Shown in pieces: positions 33,971-47,374 of a DNA stretch of 64,000 nt (its first letter is position 1; each line of letters begins with the position of its first letter). Below the pieces are notes generated by a model. It saw only the letters and a program-made list of their open reading frames with translations, was not told the origin of the DNA and ran no database searches. This DNA is from Dioszegia crocea (Eukaryota; Basidiomycota; Tremellomycetes; Tremellales; Bulleribasidiaceae): NCBI GenBank assembly GCA_001600615.1, contig BCKK01000005.1, forward strand, positions 558,001-622,000, read 5' to 3'. A program made the position numbers and the translations under genes.

Positions 33971-35871
33971 ATGTCTTCTCAGCTCGCTGCCTTCCGCGTC
34001 CCCGTCATTGACAATGAGCCTATGGTGAGTGTTTGCCACGGCCGCTGAGCTATGGCGCAGTGATGGCAAAGATCTCTGAGCTGACCTTTGAGCGCGCCTA
34101 CGCCGCCGGCTCTTCCGACCGTGCAGGTCTCGAAGCCGCCGTCAAGAAGATGATCTCCCAAGCTCCTTTCGAAATCCCCTGCATCATTGACGGCAAGCCC
34201 GTCAAAACTGGCGACATCCAGTCTCAGCCTATGCCCCACGACCACGCCAACAACCTCTGCACCTACCACGCCGCCACCCCCGAGATTGTCAAGAACGCCA
34301 TTGACAGCTCGCTGCGCGCCAAATTGCAGTGGGAGGAGATGCCATGGGCGGACCGAGCAGCCATCTTCTTGAAGGCTGCCGACCTCATTGCTGGCAAGTA
34401 CAGGTTCGAGATTATGGCCGCTACGATGTTGGGTCAGGGAAAGAACGCCTGGCAGGCAGAGATTGATGCTGCTGCAGAGGTAGGTTTTGGGTGTAGTCTG
34501 AGGCAGAATGGGTGCTGATTATGTAGCTCGTCGACTTCTTCCGATTTAGCGTCAAGTACGTCGAGGAGCTATACGCCCAGCAACCCCCTCGCAACTCTGC
34601 CGGAACATGGAAGTGAGTGCTCAGACGCCTTTCGTGGGTCTCGCTGACAAAGTAGCCGAACAGAATTCCGACCCCTCGAAGGCTTCGTCCTCGCCGTTAC
34701 CCCCTTCAACTTCACTGCCATCGGTGGTAACCTCGTCGGCGCCCCCGTCATCGTCGGAAATGTCTGTATCTGGAAACCCTCCCCCATGGCCACCTACTCG
34801 AACTACCTCATTCACAAAATCCTCATCGAAGCCGGTCTTCCCCCATCCGTCATCCAGTTCGTGCCCGGAAACCCCCCAGAGGTCGTCCAGCAGTGTATCG
34901 ACCACCCCAAATTCGCCGGTCTGCACTTCACCGGTTCCACCCACGTCTTCCGAGGTCTATGGAAGAAGATTGCCAACAACCTGGATGTGTACAAGGGTTA
35001 CCCCCGCGTTGTCGGAGAGACTGGTAAGTTTTGACATTGTCGCTTTGTCCCATTCACCCGCTAACATCGCAGGCGGAAAGAACTTCCACCTCTACCACCC
35101 CTCTGCCGACATCCAATCCGGCGTTGTTCAGGCTATCCGAGCAGCATTCGAGTACTCTGGCCAGAAGTGCTCTGCTCTCGCCCGTGTCTACGTTCCCCGA
35201 TCAATGTGGGAGAACGGATTCCGCGAGCAGCTCGCTGAGCAGGTCAATAAAATCACTGTCGGACCCTGCACAGCATTCGAGCATTTCACCGGACCGGTCA
35301 TTGGCCGACCGGCATTCGAGAAGATTTCGGGTATCATTACGAAGGCGAAGGAGGCTGGCGGCGAGATCTTGGCGGGTGGAACATGGGATGACTCCAAGGG
35401 CTTCTTCATCCAGCCTACGGTCATTGTCACCAAGGACCCCAAATCTATCAGTATGACTGAGGAGATCTTCGGTCCCGTCATGACTGTCTACGTCTACGAG
35501 GACGCGGATTACGAGAAGACTTGCGAGCTTATCGACACCACGACCGACTACGCCCTCACCGGTGCGATCTTCGGTACCGACCGTTACAGCCTGCAACGCG
35601 CGGCACACCTCCTCCGAAACTCGGCTGGAAACTTCTACATTAACGATAAATGTACCGGTGCGGTGGTTGGGCAGCAGCCATTCGGAGGTGCGCGGGCAAG
35701 TGGGACCAACGACAAGTCTGGGTCCATCTCCATTTTCTACCGTTTCATTGTGAGTTGATCCTGTGCTTCCTTAAGTCGGATCAATGCTGATGTACACAGT
35801 CTGCCCGGTCGATCAAGGAGAACTTCGTCGCACCAACAGAATACCACTACCCTTCCAACCTGCTCGAGTAG
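33971..35871 (+). CDS. PUT2: Delta-1-pyrroline-5-carboxylate dehydrogenase
   Basis: The second step of proline catabolism: NAD-dependent oxidation of glutamate semialdehyde to glutamate (ALDH4 family, normally mitochondrial). It starts at 33971 (MSSQLAAFRVPVIDNEPM); the first intron ends at gacctttgag before RAYAAGSSDRAGLE. Blocks: MPWADRAAIFLKAADLIAGK, MLGQGKNAWQAEIDAAAE, VTPFNFTAIGGN, HFTGSTHVF, VVGETGGKN (catalytic Glu), EYSGQKCSALARVYVP (catalytic Cys), EEIFGPVMTVYVY and GQQPFGGARASGTNDK. It ends at TAG 35869-35871. No strong basic presequence is visible at the N-terminus, unlike many mitochondrial relatives. Five introns. Confidence 0.95.
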
Positions 35872-36519
35872 GTGTCAAGATCAAGTGTGGGACCGGCGAG
35901 GCGTTTTGAGGGATATTCAAGAAGTTGTTTATGTTAGACGAGCATTTTCCAGCCATCAAGAGACTAGGGTGATGGACGGGTCGATTAGGTGACTGCAACC
36001 ATGAGCCAGATATGTATTCAAACCCACAGCAAATGGACATGGCCCTAGATAGATACATATGGTGGCGCCATCTGGCCGGTCACGTGCAGATCTGTAACAA
36101 GCATATTACGTACAGGGACGACTGTGCAAAACTCTAAACCCGGCAGATCACTCAGGGCACCATGGCCAAGCCCGACGTCTATTGCTGCTCTATGCCGTCG
36201 ACATCGTCTTGTTTTGCGCGTCAGGCTCATTTATTTCAGTACCAGCCCACGCGATGATGTTCAGCGGCGATTGTTTCAGAGAGGCCGGTCGTGGTCGACA
36301 GAGAGAGACGAAGGGGGCTCAAAATAAGCTGTGAAAATTTGCCTCCCTAATCTCCGAGAGCCGCATCATGCATGTGTTGCGGGGTGTCTTGCCAAGAGGA
36401 GATCGTCGATGTTGTTAACTCGTGTCTTGCCTTTGGGAAACCGGGACTGGCACTGTCGTACATTATTACACAATAACAAATCAATCTTCATACTGCAGAG
36501 CGTGGGTTTTGATGGGAGT
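35872..36519. other. Spacer before GT61 gene
   Basis: A 648-bp space holding the 3' end of the P5C dehydrogenase transcript and the GT61 promoter. The frame of GT61 exon 1 stays open back to 36331 without an ATG. No other gene seen. Confidence 0.4.
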
Positions 36520-38559
36520 ATGATCACTACGACGCGTTCGAGAGTGGCTACCTTCGATCGCATATTCAAAGGCAGCCGCGCTTCGTACTTGGCTAGTAAG
36601 TCACAAATTAGCGCGCAGCGATTCAGCAAGCTCCCAAGTTGACTTCTCAGTCTTGTCAGTGTGTTTGGTCGTCAGCTCGCTACTCGTTTTTTACGGCTTC
36701 ACCAGCGCTTCAGGATGGCAAGATGAATGGACACGATGGGCGGGTGGGAGCATATCATCTGAGATAGTGGCTCAGATCGTGCCTGTGAGTTTAGGGTCCA
36801 CCCAGCAGAATGAATTGAGGCTCATGACACCAGGCCAGTCAATCATCGTTTGAGTCACCTACGCGCTGGACGGGCGATGTCCCCGGATACATGGTGTTTG
36901 AGAACCTGTGGTATCACGACAAGGTGTTTTGTAAGTCTTGACTTTCTACCTGATTATGTAGTATGGCATGGGCTGATATAGCAGATTACCAAGGTAACGC
37001 TTCCGACATGCCTTCAAAACTAGAAGACGTGATGCATGCGCCTGTATCCTTACGACACACCGATTCGATACGCGATCTCTTCCCCGTTCAGAACGCCAGT
37101 ATGACTGTGCAAGGATCTACAAGTACGTTCAGACCTTCAGGGAGGTATCAGCTAGACACTGATGTTCGTAGTCTTTCTCAATGATCATCCGGATGTCTAC
37201 CCTATGCTGCTCGCTTGGTTCTACCATTTCGCAAGTGAAGAGATCCTAGGCGCGCTCGCTGCTCTGTCTGCTGCCGACCCACCGACACTCAAGTTGACGC
37301 CCGATATGGAAATGCTGGAAGAGGACACTATAGTCAAGCGGGGACAGACGGTCAGCGGCGCAATTGGGAGTAGAGGGCTTCCGGACCGGGTGATTATACC
37401 GTGGGTCCCGGCTTGGAGAGATCCGTATGGTCTGAACGAAAAGTTTGCCAATGGAGTATGGAGAAATGGTAGGTGCCTTCACGGTCAGGTTCTCCACAAT
37501 CGAGCTAAAGCTGATTGAGATAGGCGTGATGGAACCTGAAGAATGGGCGAGTCTGGAGCAAGAAGGCTGGCTCCATTTCGAGAAGAGTAGGCTTGTCCCA
37601 CCTGCTATCCATCATGGAACAGAGCTAACTAGACAGTTGTTATTGTGGATAGACAAGCAGCAGGCCGTGCTCCGCTGTCTTCCAAATGGAACAAAATGGC
37701 CCTTGAAGTCTTCTCCCAGCCGCACCCTGCCGACTTCTTCGAGCCTGTCCGTTCGGCTTTTCTCTCCTCCCTCGAAATCCCCGTCCGTACCCGACTCTCA
37801 GCAGACGACACCACTATCGACGATACGGCCCATCGTCCGGTCCAGGTAGTCTATGTGGACAGACAAGCGACGAGCAGGCGGTTGAGCGATGAGTCCCACG
37901 AGGCGGTGGTGCGGGTGTTGAATCGGCTGGCGGAGGAGGGTAAGGTGGTCTGGACGCATGGGAAATTTGGGGAGATGGAGATACAACGTCAAGTGGAGAT
38001 CACGGCTGCTGCGGATGTAAGTGACTGCTATTTTCTCGTTTCGGTGTATAAAGATCCAAAGTCAGAATGAGCTATTCGCTGATTGCTCGCAGATACTTAT
38101 AGGCGTACACGGCAACGGTTTAACACATCAGTTGTGGATGGCACCGGGAGGATCCGTAGTCGAGGCAGGTCTCAGCCGTTTGACTCACTTCAAGAACTTC
38201 GCTAATCGGGCAGATCTTCCCTGAGGGCACATTTACCAGGGACTATCAAGTACTTGCCGAGACTGTTGGGCACAATCATTCCTTCTTCGTGAGTGCTCTT
38301 GATTACCTGTCATGCCTTGAAGTGCGGAATCGATTCGAAGTGCCCGGGCTGAAATTTACAGCGAAACGGTTCCATCTTACCCCGCGAGAAATGGGAGAAT
38401 ATGGTCAGCGAGCAACATCCAGAGCCGCTGTATGATGGGACACAAATCACGGTCAGTCCCCCGCCCTTCTTCCAGGCGCAAGTCCCGTTGTGCTGATGGC
38501 ACTAGCTTGACGAAGCCTTCTTACTTGACTTCATGACTGATCTGATACGTGGGCCATGA
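36520..38559 (+). CDS. GT61-family glycosyltransferase
   Basis: A Golgi or ER type II membrane enzyme adding sugars to glycans (GT61/DUF563, related to xylosyl- and EOGT-type transferases). ATG 36520 (MITTTRSRVATFDRIF) gives a short cytosolic end and one membrane helix (LSVCLVVSSLLVFYGF, split by intron 1). The lumenal domain contains VFLNDHPDVYPMLLAWFYHF, IIPWVPAWRDPYG, VQVVYVDRQATSRRL, GVHGNGLTHQLWMAPGGSVV (the family signature) and IFPEGTFTRDYQVLAETVGH. It ends LIRGP at TGA 38557-38559. About ten introns. Donor and acceptor sugars cannot be told from sequence. Confidence 0.85.
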
Positions 38560-38786
38560 AAGACAAACAGGGCGTTTTGGAGGTGGATTGGGGCATGGAT
38601 GTGTCGATTTGGGTGTGGCATCTGCAGGCTTGTATACACGGACGTTTTAGATAGTAGACAATACACATATAACTGTATATGTAATACATCATTCGGGATG
38701 AGGGTTGCGACCGAACCAGGTTCCGCAATTAGGCACAGTGTTGGTTCCTTGTCGTATGATCTACATTGATGTCAAGTCCCTCTTCG

Positions 38787-40786
38787 CTAATCAAACACAA
38801 TCTTCTGCGCAGCCGGAGCCTCCGCCAAAAGCTGCTTCTTCCGCCTCGCCGCCTCCCAGGATGGATGCAGACCCGCTGAGCCCGCCGCCGCAGGTACTGC
38901 CGCCGGCGCCGGCGCTGCAGGGATATAAGCAGGCTTCGGCACAAATGTCGAGTTCCCAGCTGATGGTCTCCCAGCTCCAGCGCCCGTAGTAGGTCGACCA
39001 GCCGGCCGAACTGCCGCTCCCGTTTCCGCTCCAACACCCACCGCCGCCCGTTTCCCATAAGCATTCTTAATGTTATTCTCCGCCTGCGCAACGTTATCCG
39101 CCTCGAGCGATTTAACGACATGTTTCGCATTTTTTCCATACTTCTTTTCCCAAATCCTAATCCATCAGCCTCAAGCCATATCGTAACGTGAAAAGACTCA
39201 CGCCTGCCTAGCCCTCTGTCCACGCCTATTCTTCCTCTCGGCTCCTTGTTTCCCCACTGTCCCATCCGCATCAAAGTCCAAATCAGGATCCGAATCATCG
39301 GAATCGCCCCGCGTAAAGCCTGACGCAAGGGATGGTAAGAACAAGGAAGAGGTGATATCTTCCCGTTTCTGTTTCTTTTCGACCCTGGGCTTGGCCGTTT
39401 TGACTGGTGCGGCGACTTTGGTGGGTTTGGGCTGGGGTGTGGGTTTGGTATTTGTAGGTAGTTTGGCGGATTTGGGGGTTGGACCAGATTTGGCTCGTTT
39501 GGCCGGTATGACTGCGCCTGAATCATCCGATTCCCCACCGGATTCCTCATCCTCGTCGCCTGAATCACCAATATCATCCACTGATCCCGATTCCCATCCG
39601 GCCGCATCGGCTGCGAAGGCCTCACCGTCCCCTTCCTCGTCATCCCCATCATCACTCTCTTCATCTTCATCCCCAATGACAACATCATCCGCTTCGTCAT
39701 CCGCTCCATCATCTCCCATATCCAAATCATCATTCTCATCCTTGACTTCCATCAACATCCGCTTCCGCCCTTCATCCATCCCTTTACCCTTCTTCTTCTC
39801 TCGCTCAGCCTTAGCAGCCATGGGCCGACTAACAAGTCTCGCTCCGGGATCACCGACGACCCAACCTAAAATATCCTTCATCCCGTCCGCAACGACTTTA
39901 CTGCTGATGAGTCGATTCTCAGCTTTAGCCTTCTGTGCGGCGTCAGCACTGGTTGATGCGGCCGCTGAGGCGGAAGAGGGAGAGAGAGCGGTAGATATTG
40001 GTTCGGGAAGGGGGTTGTGCTTGAATAAATGGTGTTTGGAGATTTTGGTTCGGAGGTGGGAGAGGGCCAAGTCGTGTAGATGTATATCCTGGAGTGTCAG
40101 CTGTGCCAGAACGAGCTCCGAAGCCGAGGTATGCGAAGCTTACGGATAACGCAGCATTCTGAGCTTCCATATCAGAGACATCCTCCTCTTTACTCCTAGA
40201 TATATCAGCTGTCGGCCCTGGCACAATAAGGGCTTCCCACAGCTGAGATGTTCTCACCTAGACCATCTGATCTTCTTGATCAATCGCTGAGTCTCAAACG
40301 TCTTGGCTTGCTTCAATAACGGATGAATCGCCTTCAATCCTTGAGGCTGGACATGTCAGCTCTTGTTGCCCGACCACGCAGTGCAAAGGCCAGCTTACAA
40401 TCCTCCCAGCAATACTCTCCGGCTCACGCTTCGCAGCTGCCGCCGCAGCCTTCGCAGCCGCAAGAGCCACAGCAGCCTGAGCGTCCAATTCAGCCTTGGC
40501 GTCGGTCGCTGCTGCTCCAACAGTGTCAACTACGACGTTCGCTGGCGGTGCGGGCGGCGGTGCTTCTTTAGCTGCTGCAGCTATAATAGCTGCCATTCGT
40601 GCTTGAGCCTATTATGTCAGCTTTAGCCGATACCTGAAGGTCTGCATAGCTCACCTGCTCCGCAAGTGCTTTGGCCTCTTTTCGGTCTTTACCCGTTCGT
40701 TTCCGTTTCTTACTCTCGCCTCCTACTCCAGGTTCAGCGCCCGCTACAGCAGCGGCAGTGGTAGGCTCAGGGGTTCCTTCTGACAT
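38787..40786 (-). CDS. BUD22: Bud22-family ribosome biogenesis protein
   Basis: A nucleolar factor for 18S rRNA processing and small-subunit assembly (Bud22/SRFBP1 domain). It starts at 40786 (MSEGTPEPTTAAAVAGAE). A Lys-rich stretch and an Ala-rich helix are followed by ETQRLIKKIRWSRSKEEDV and a helical part with DGMKDILGWVVGD. A long acidic Asp/Glu run follows. The family C-terminus is clear: RKNRRGQRARQAIWEKKYGK and LHPSWEAARRKKQLL. It ends at TAG 38787-38789. About six introns. Length and order match the family. Confidence 0.9.
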
Positions 40787-40989
40787 CGTGGCGGTGTCTG
40801 GCTATAGCAGTAAGTATGTAGGGGGTGAGTCGATAGCTACAAAGCAGCGAGTGAGGGGTGGAGGGAAATTTTCCAGCTTCCGACGGAAAGGAAGGGCGTC
40901 CAGTCACGTGCATCAGATTTCGCATTTGGCGCCCATATCATATGTCCAACCCTGTTTTATCTATCCCACTTGTACCTATACAAACAACA
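40787..40989. promoter_or_regulatory. Short divergent promoter BUD22/COA8
   Basis: Only 203 bp separate the two start codons, so ribosome-biogenesis and respiratory-assembly genes share one promoter. No TATA box is obvious. Confidence 0.45.
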
Positions 40990-41680
40990 ATGCTACAGCC
41001 TATAACCCAGCGAGGGACTTCCAGAGTCACAGGCACATGGCTCTTGATCCGCCATGCTTCATCTTCGGCATCTCCAGCCGCACCGAAGCGTAAAAGACGA
41101 CAACGAGAAGTAGCTCCCGAAGGCTCCGATCTGATCGCACCGTAAGTCCTATCAGCTACTTGGAACCCTGAAGGTGATTCAAAAGCTGATACTACAGTCC
41201 TGATCCTATATCCAATATCCGTCCCGTCATATACGCCTCTTCAAGTTCTTCACGCCATACAACCCCTAATTCACCCTACTCGACTGGAGAATTCCCAAAT
41301 GCTGCTGCACCTAGTCGATCAGCAGAATTGGAATTCGAGTGGAGATTACGCAGAGAGAGGGTAGATGCTATGAATCATAAATTTTGGGTAAGCCTTCGCC
41401 GTATATCAACGTGGTAAAAGCTGATATCTGTCAGGCAGAACGAAACCAAGATTTCAACGCTCAGCTAGATCATCGATTATCCCTACTTCCTACGCCGTCT
41501 GACCCACCTTCAGCTGAAGATATAAAGAGAAGGGAAGATTGCCTGACGCAATTTTATGCAGATTGGCAGGCTGGGAATAGGGACGTTATGGGTGTTTGGG
41601 TCAGAAGGTGGTGGCGGGAAGTATGGGAAGGATTGAGGATGCAAGGGAAGGTGCATATGACTAGGATATTGGGCAGATGA
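40990..41680 (+). CDS. COA8: Cytochrome c oxidase assembly factor COA8
   Basis: A mitochondrial protein supporting complex IV (COA8/APOPT1, DUF2315). It starts at 40990 with a basic Ser/Ala-rich presequence (MLQPITQRGTSRVTGTWLLI, then RHASSSAS). The domain begins APPDPISNIRPVIYA and continues FEWRLRRERVDAMNHKFWAE, RNQDFNAQL and CLTQFYADWQAGNRDVMGVW. These match the family's (S)NIRP, W-N-FW and FY-DW positions. It ends MTRILGR at TGA 41678-41680. Two introns. Length is close to the animal protein. Confidence 0.88.
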
Positions 41681-41786
41681 GGCTGGGATATCAGTCAGAC
41701 GGAAGATCTGAAGTGTCATCTGCTGCAGTCTTCATACAACTATAGTCTACCTATGTACAACTTCTCCCTAATCCCAGCTACAAGAT

Positions 41787-44700
41787 CTATCTCCAATCCT
41801 CAAGTGCAAAAGCTAACATACCCCAAATCTCCCTCTCTTCTCTCTCCTCAAGCCCACCCATATCACCAAAAGTAAGCTCCTCCACTCCCTCTTGGAAAAC
41901 AAGAACCACCTCCCCTAACCTCCTTTCCAACTTCTCCAGCCGTTGCATCACGGTCAAGCTCACAGGCATCATCGTCTCGCTCTCATTAGCGAGGTAGGTA
42001 TCTTCCTCCGCTTCTGCCTCCGCCTCTGCTCCAATATCATCATCATCAACTCCCACCTCAGAATCTGACGTGTCGGTATTTGTCGATGGCGTACTAACCC
42101 TCTTACGACGCATAGGCTGATTATTCTGTCGACGTCGACTCCGACCTGTAACGTGGGATATTGGCTCGACCCTTGTCCTTATCGTCGGCTGGGGTGGAGG
42201 TTTCAGTTCGGCTTGAGCAGATTGGAATACATCCACTAGAGACTGAGCGAGATTGAGTAAATCGTGTACACAACCATTGATGATTGATGTCTGTCCATAT
42301 CAGCTTGAGCCCGATTGTACATCATCTCGGCGTCAGATAAAGAGACTGACGCTATCGTGTAAAAAGCAGTATTTCCTGATTGCTCGTGTACTATCCCACA
42401 GTCAGCTTCATCACTTGTTGCAAGCAAGCTGGATTCACTCACTGTGATAGTTCAAGCTGAATCATCTCGCCTAACGACGTAGTCAATCCTAGTTTCTCCT
42501 GATACCTTGCAGTCTCAGGACCGATCACGCGATCATGTATCCAGACCCAGATCGTACTGCCCATATCAGCTCACAGACACTCATTAGACGGCCGGATAGA
42601 AGGAGGAGTATCCAAGACTTACTCAATGATCCATACTAATCGCTGCTTCAGCGTCAAAATCCGACTCATATCTTTCGACATCCTACTCCTGCCTGATCCT
42701 CGTAAAAAACCCGAACGGACTGAATGTAACAGATACCTTCCATATCCGAATTGAAGCAAGAACGTAAAGACGTCTGAACGTAATTCCATCGATGTAGGCG
42801 AGAATAGTTGAGAAAGGGGGAAAGGGACCTAGAACGTCAGTCAGCTCGAGATTCTTCATCTTGCGTAACGCTCGTAATCAGATGTCATGTATCTACGGGA
42901 CGATGGTGAGAGTGAATGAGGGAGTATCAGGCTTACTTGATAATCAACTCGTATAAGCCCCAAAGCTTCTCCGCCCTTCTCATCTTTTAACCTCTTGGCT
43001 AATGATAATCGGATCGCAGGTGCATTCATCCATATTTCACCTTGTGAATGGATCGTCTCGCGATAAGTGCTAGAAAGGGTCTGGAAGTCTGCCCATGATT
43101 TCTTGTCCGAGTCGACCTAAGAATTAGCATAATGTACGGATGCATACAGAATTGGGTGGAGGCACCGAAGAGGTGGGTGATGAGCAAAGAAAACTTACCT
43201 GAGCAAATAACCATTCCTTCCATGCATCCATTACTCTGAAAGAGATATGATACATCGTCCCTTCTACCGCCTCCAAATGAGCCAACATCCCCAAATCTTC
43301 AATAAGCGCATGACGCATTGAAAATAACGTCAAGTCGCATATTGGGTCGATGTGCCGTTGGAGCATAGGTCTGATGTCGACGATGGCTTGAGATCCCTCC
43401 GAGTCATGCCCATCCAGTCTCGGTACCAAGATTTCAGCCACACTTTTCCATCCACCCTTCTCATCCCCTTTCCCACCCTCCCGACCGCTCAAACCCTTCA
43501 ACAATCCCCTAGCTTCCCCAGCTTCCACTATCCTCTCTTTCCCTTCCTCACCTTCTTCACCTAACCACACTGGCCACCCGTATCCGCCCTTCTCAACAAC
43601 CCAAGCACATTCCCAAAAATCTTCATCAGCCCATGAAACGTCTTTATCCCTGCCGATGAAGAAATCACCGCAAAACTCCCGCTCGTCATCTAACTCCTCG
43701 GACCCTTCGGGGTCTGTAAGTGCCGAGGGGATCGGTATGCCCCCCGTCAACCATCTGCCCAGTGAAGCCCAGAGCGGTTCGGAAGTAGCGACAAAGACTG
43801 TTAATAGCCGCTGAGACGTCGACGGGGTGCAAGTGAGGAGTGAGGAGGTGCATAGGGTGTATAAGGTATTTGTGAGTTCCACAGGGTGGGCGGCATGGGG
43901 GAGGGCGGAAGTGAGTAGGGATAGGAGAGAAGAGTGGGTGGATTCGAGGATATGTAAAAGGGCCAGAGGGGTGCCGATGCGAGGTTGTGCTGAGGAGGTA
44001 TCTATGCCCTGGACCAGGCAAGTTTCAATCTCCGCTGCCCAGGTTGAGAAGTCCTGTAAGACTGATCTGATAGCTTCGATAAATGCGTCTGTCGTCTGGG
44101 TAGTGTTCTTGATATTGGGTGTGGGTGGGGATTGGATGAAGGTGCGGAGTTGGGTGAGATGAGCGGTAGGGATGAGGAGGCGGGTGAGGATTGCACGAAG
44201 GGCGGGTTTGGAATAATGTGGTGTTTGAGGATGGTCAGGTATGATCTGATAGGGTCAGCCTGGTGTAGTATCAAGTGCAAGGGAGAAGCTCGGTGGATTG
44301 TCTGGGAAGATTAGGAGAGGGGACGTACGGCGCAGTATGGGTTTTCAGGTCGAAAGGTGAAGAAAAGATTTGGTCGGCCCGTCAGAGCAAACAACATCTC
44401 ACGTAGGAGTTGCACGGATGAGATGAGCTAGTTGCGTTAGCTTGTCTTCATATCAGGCGAACATGTACCGACCGCTGAACAAATGCTAGCTCACCTTAAC
44501 TCTTGTGTTTGCCCCGGATGTCTGGTTGAGACTCTCGGACAAGGCCAGGGAAGACGTCCCTTCCTACATGAGCCTCCTACACTACGCATTGCAGTAGTCT
44601 ACTCACCCGTACTTAGCGCTTTCCAGCCATACACTCCATCCTCCAGAGACCCAACTTCCACACCCGGCGCACGCCAATACGCCCTCTCCCCCATCCGTTC

Positions 44701-45465
44701 CAACACCGCCGCCGCATCTCTTAACCTTGCCTCTTCCTCTTCTCTCCCCTCGCCCACATCCCTTTTCTGCCCCTTGACAATCTTCGCAATCCGCACACTA
44801 CTCGGTGTATAAATATCATCATCGCTCGATGTCGACACTCCTGAATCTGGATCAGACTCTGACCATCCTTCTTGTACTTCTTCATCCCATCCTTGACCCC
44901 AGTGATCGCCTCGGAAAGGAGGGTGCATGATTTCTTCATAGAGGATTTGGTCGGCTGTAGGTCCGGTGACTAGGGATTGGCGGGAGAGGTATGATTCGGC
45001 GAAATTGTGCGTTTGGGAAGTTGGGGGGTTGGAGAGGTTTAACTGGGATATTAGCGATGTATGGATGTGCAGGACATACCAAGAATTGAATATGTTGAGG
45101 AAGGTTAGACATCTACCATCAGCCCATACTCCTATAGTGATGCAGCGCACACTCACATCTATACCGCCCACACTTGCATCCCCACTCCATTCACCCTTCC
45201 CCGCTCTCCTCGCCAAATCCCCCTTCACTTTCCCTAACGCCTCGGCTAAATCATCCTGCACCCTCACTCTCGCAGTATATACCAACCCATCGATACTCTT
45301 ATTCACATCTTGCCATTCGCGTCGATGAGAGCCTTGGGTGTCATTTCGTATTTCCCGAATCGCCCAATTTCGGAGATGCGAGCTGAGGAGGGAATCTGTC
45401 GCGGCCGAAGGGACCAGAGAGTCGATGAGAGATTCAGCCAGGGGCGCGATTGTTTCCCTGTTCAT
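41787..45465 (-). CDS. Gamma-tubulin complex component, GCP5-like
   Basis: A Spc97/Spc98-family subunit of the gamma-tubulin ring complex, acting at spindle pole bodies in microtubule nucleation. It starts at 45465 (MNRETIAPLAESLIDSL). The N-terminal part holds QSLVTGPTADQILYEEIMHP. The GRIP2-like C-terminal part reads VPFPLSQLFSPTSMELRSDV, FTFLLQFGYGRYLL and LTLKQRLVWIIE. An acidic linker with alternating EAEAEAEED lies near the end, which closes MLAFALEDWR at 41787. About twelve introns. The family is clear; GCP5 rather than GCP6 or GCP4 is inferred from the N-terminal block. Just before the ATG stands caggtaag, a donor-like string, so an upstream exon cannot be ruled out. Confidence 0.8.
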
Positions 45466-45792
45466 CCTGACGTCTGTCCACCTTACCTGGGGTGTCCAAG
45501 CATGGGTCAGGCTCGTATGGTGTGGGTGGTAGACGCGACTGTAAGGGGCAAATCTGAAACGCGAGGGGTATAGGGGCGGGCTGAATAAGACCGGCGTCGG
45601 AGAAGACCGAAATCCTGCCGTAAGGGACCGGTTACTCGACGTCCGCGTTTCCCGGACGAGCGAGAAGCAAAAGAGGAGAAGCTATCTACACCCAACACGC
45701 ACTATACATTCGTCTATAAAACAGCTACAAATACCCTCCATTACCCTCTATCAGTACCCTTATCATACTACCTATCTACTACATATCTCAGA
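45466..45792. promoter_or_regulatory. Divergent promoter with TATA box
   Basis: A 327-bp space between the gamma-tubulin complex gene and nitronate monooxygenase. TATAAAA at 45715-45721 lies 72 bp before the plus-strand start, a good TATA position for that gene. Confidence 0.6.
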
Positions 45793-47374
45793 ATGTCTGT
45801 CATTAGCACCCCCATCACTGAGCTGTGTAAGTTTTGGGATTGATAGCCAACTCGATCGGCTGATTTCGGCCTGGTGGAGTCCACAAGCTGATTATCATAG
45901 TCGGCATCAAGCACCCGATCCTGCTAGCGTAAGCTTTCCTATGTGGCATGATTGCACTATCACATTGTAGCTAACTAGTGCAGGGGTATGAACGTCGCCG
46001 CCGGTCCCGAACTCGCCGCTGCCGTCTCCAACGCCGGTGGTCTCGGTGTCATCGGTGGCCTGGGCTACACGTATGTTGACCGGAACAGGTTTGTTCCCAT
46101 ACACAGCTGACACCCCAGCCCCAAACACCTCCGAGGCTCAATCCGTGAACTCAAAGCAGCCCTCAACTCGCCCGATCTCCCATTCGGTGTCGATCTGCTC
46201 ATCCCCGCCGTAGGCGGTAATGCCCGCAAGACCAACTACGATTACACCAAGGGTGGATTGAATGAGTTGATTGATGTGATCATTGAGGAGAAGACCAAGT
46301 TGTTTGTGTGTGCGGTGGGTGTGCCTCCTAAGGAGGTTGTGGAGAAGCTTCACAAGGCTGGGATCTTGTGCATGAACGTAAGTTTGTGTGCCTGTGTTTG
46401 TTTGTACATGCGAAGAAGCTGACAATTCAGATGGTCGGTGCGCCCAAGCACGTCGCTAAGGCCCTTGCGGTCGGTATGGATATTATCTGCGCTCAGGTAA
46501 GCTAAGGAGTCTCTTTCTAAGGGCGATCAGCAGCTGACAATCAGGGCGGTGAAGGCGGTGGACACACCGGAACAACCCCTACTTCCATCCTCATCCCCGC
46601 ATGTGTCGACGCGTGCAAGGGCAAGAAGTCTCCTCTGACCGGTGGACCTGTAAGCTGCTTCTCCCTCAACTAACCTTCTAACAAGGATGCGGAACCCAGC
46701 TGACACTCAGGTCCACGTCATTGCCGCCGGTGGTATCTACGACGGTAGAGGTCTGGCCGCTATGCTCATGTTTGGTGCACAGGCCATCTGGGTCGGTACT
46801 CGATTTGTGGCCAGTACCGAGGCTGCCGCACCCAAGAAGCACAAGGACTTGTGAGTTGATGCGTTGAGTCCAGCGAGTATCCCGGACGTTAGCTGACGGA
46901 CATCAGGATCGTTTCTGCCGATCATGGCGATGCTGCTACTACACTCATTTACACTGGTCGACCCCTCCGAGTGAGGCAGACAGACTACGTCAAGCAGTGG
47001 AATGGGCGTCAAGACGAGATGTGAGTCCTTTTTATCACAAAGACAGCTGCCGTACTTGGATTCTTTGTCAGACCATCAGCTGATACCTATAGCAAATCCC
47101 TCACTTCGCAGGGTAAGATCCCACACGATGTTGAGCTCGCCGCGCACCCCGAGAAGAGTATGGAGGGGAAATCTTGGTTGATGGGAGATGTCAGCGCGAT
47201 GATCAAGGTTAGTTTACGTGGCACTCGCAGGGTGAATATGAGCTGATGAGTCAGGACGTTAAACCTGCCAAGGAGATTATTGACGATATGGTCAAGGAGG
47301 CTAAGCAGTGTTTGGAGAATGGGGCTAAGATCTCGGGTGGGGGAAGTACCGGTGGACCCAGGGCGAAGTTGTAA
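45793..47374 (+). CDS. Nitronate monooxygenase
   Basis: An FMN-dependent enzyme (NMO/2-nitropropane dioxygenase family) that oxidises alkyl nitronates such as propionate 3-nitronate to the aldehyde and nitrite, a detoxifying role. It starts at 45793 (MSVISTPITELFGIKHPILL). Blocks: NVAAGPELAAAVSNAGGLGV, FGVDLLIPAVGG, CMNMVGAPKHVAKAL, CAQGGEGGGHTGTT (FMN loop), HVIAAGGIYDGRGLAAML and MFGAQAIWVGTRFVAS. It ends GGPRAKL at TAA 47372-47374. About nine introns. A TATA box upstream suggests regulated expression. Confidence 0.93.

Noticed and set aside
34607..35758. Plus-strand 383-residue frame starting inside P5C dehydrogenase
   Set aside because: Its first part is an out-of-frame Ser/Pro reading; only the later part coincides with the true dehydrogenase frame.
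38729..39739. 336-residue minus-strand frame rich in Met, Arg and Gly
   Set aside because: It is a shifted reading of the acidic Bud22 coding region; the Bud22 frame has family blocks and splice support.
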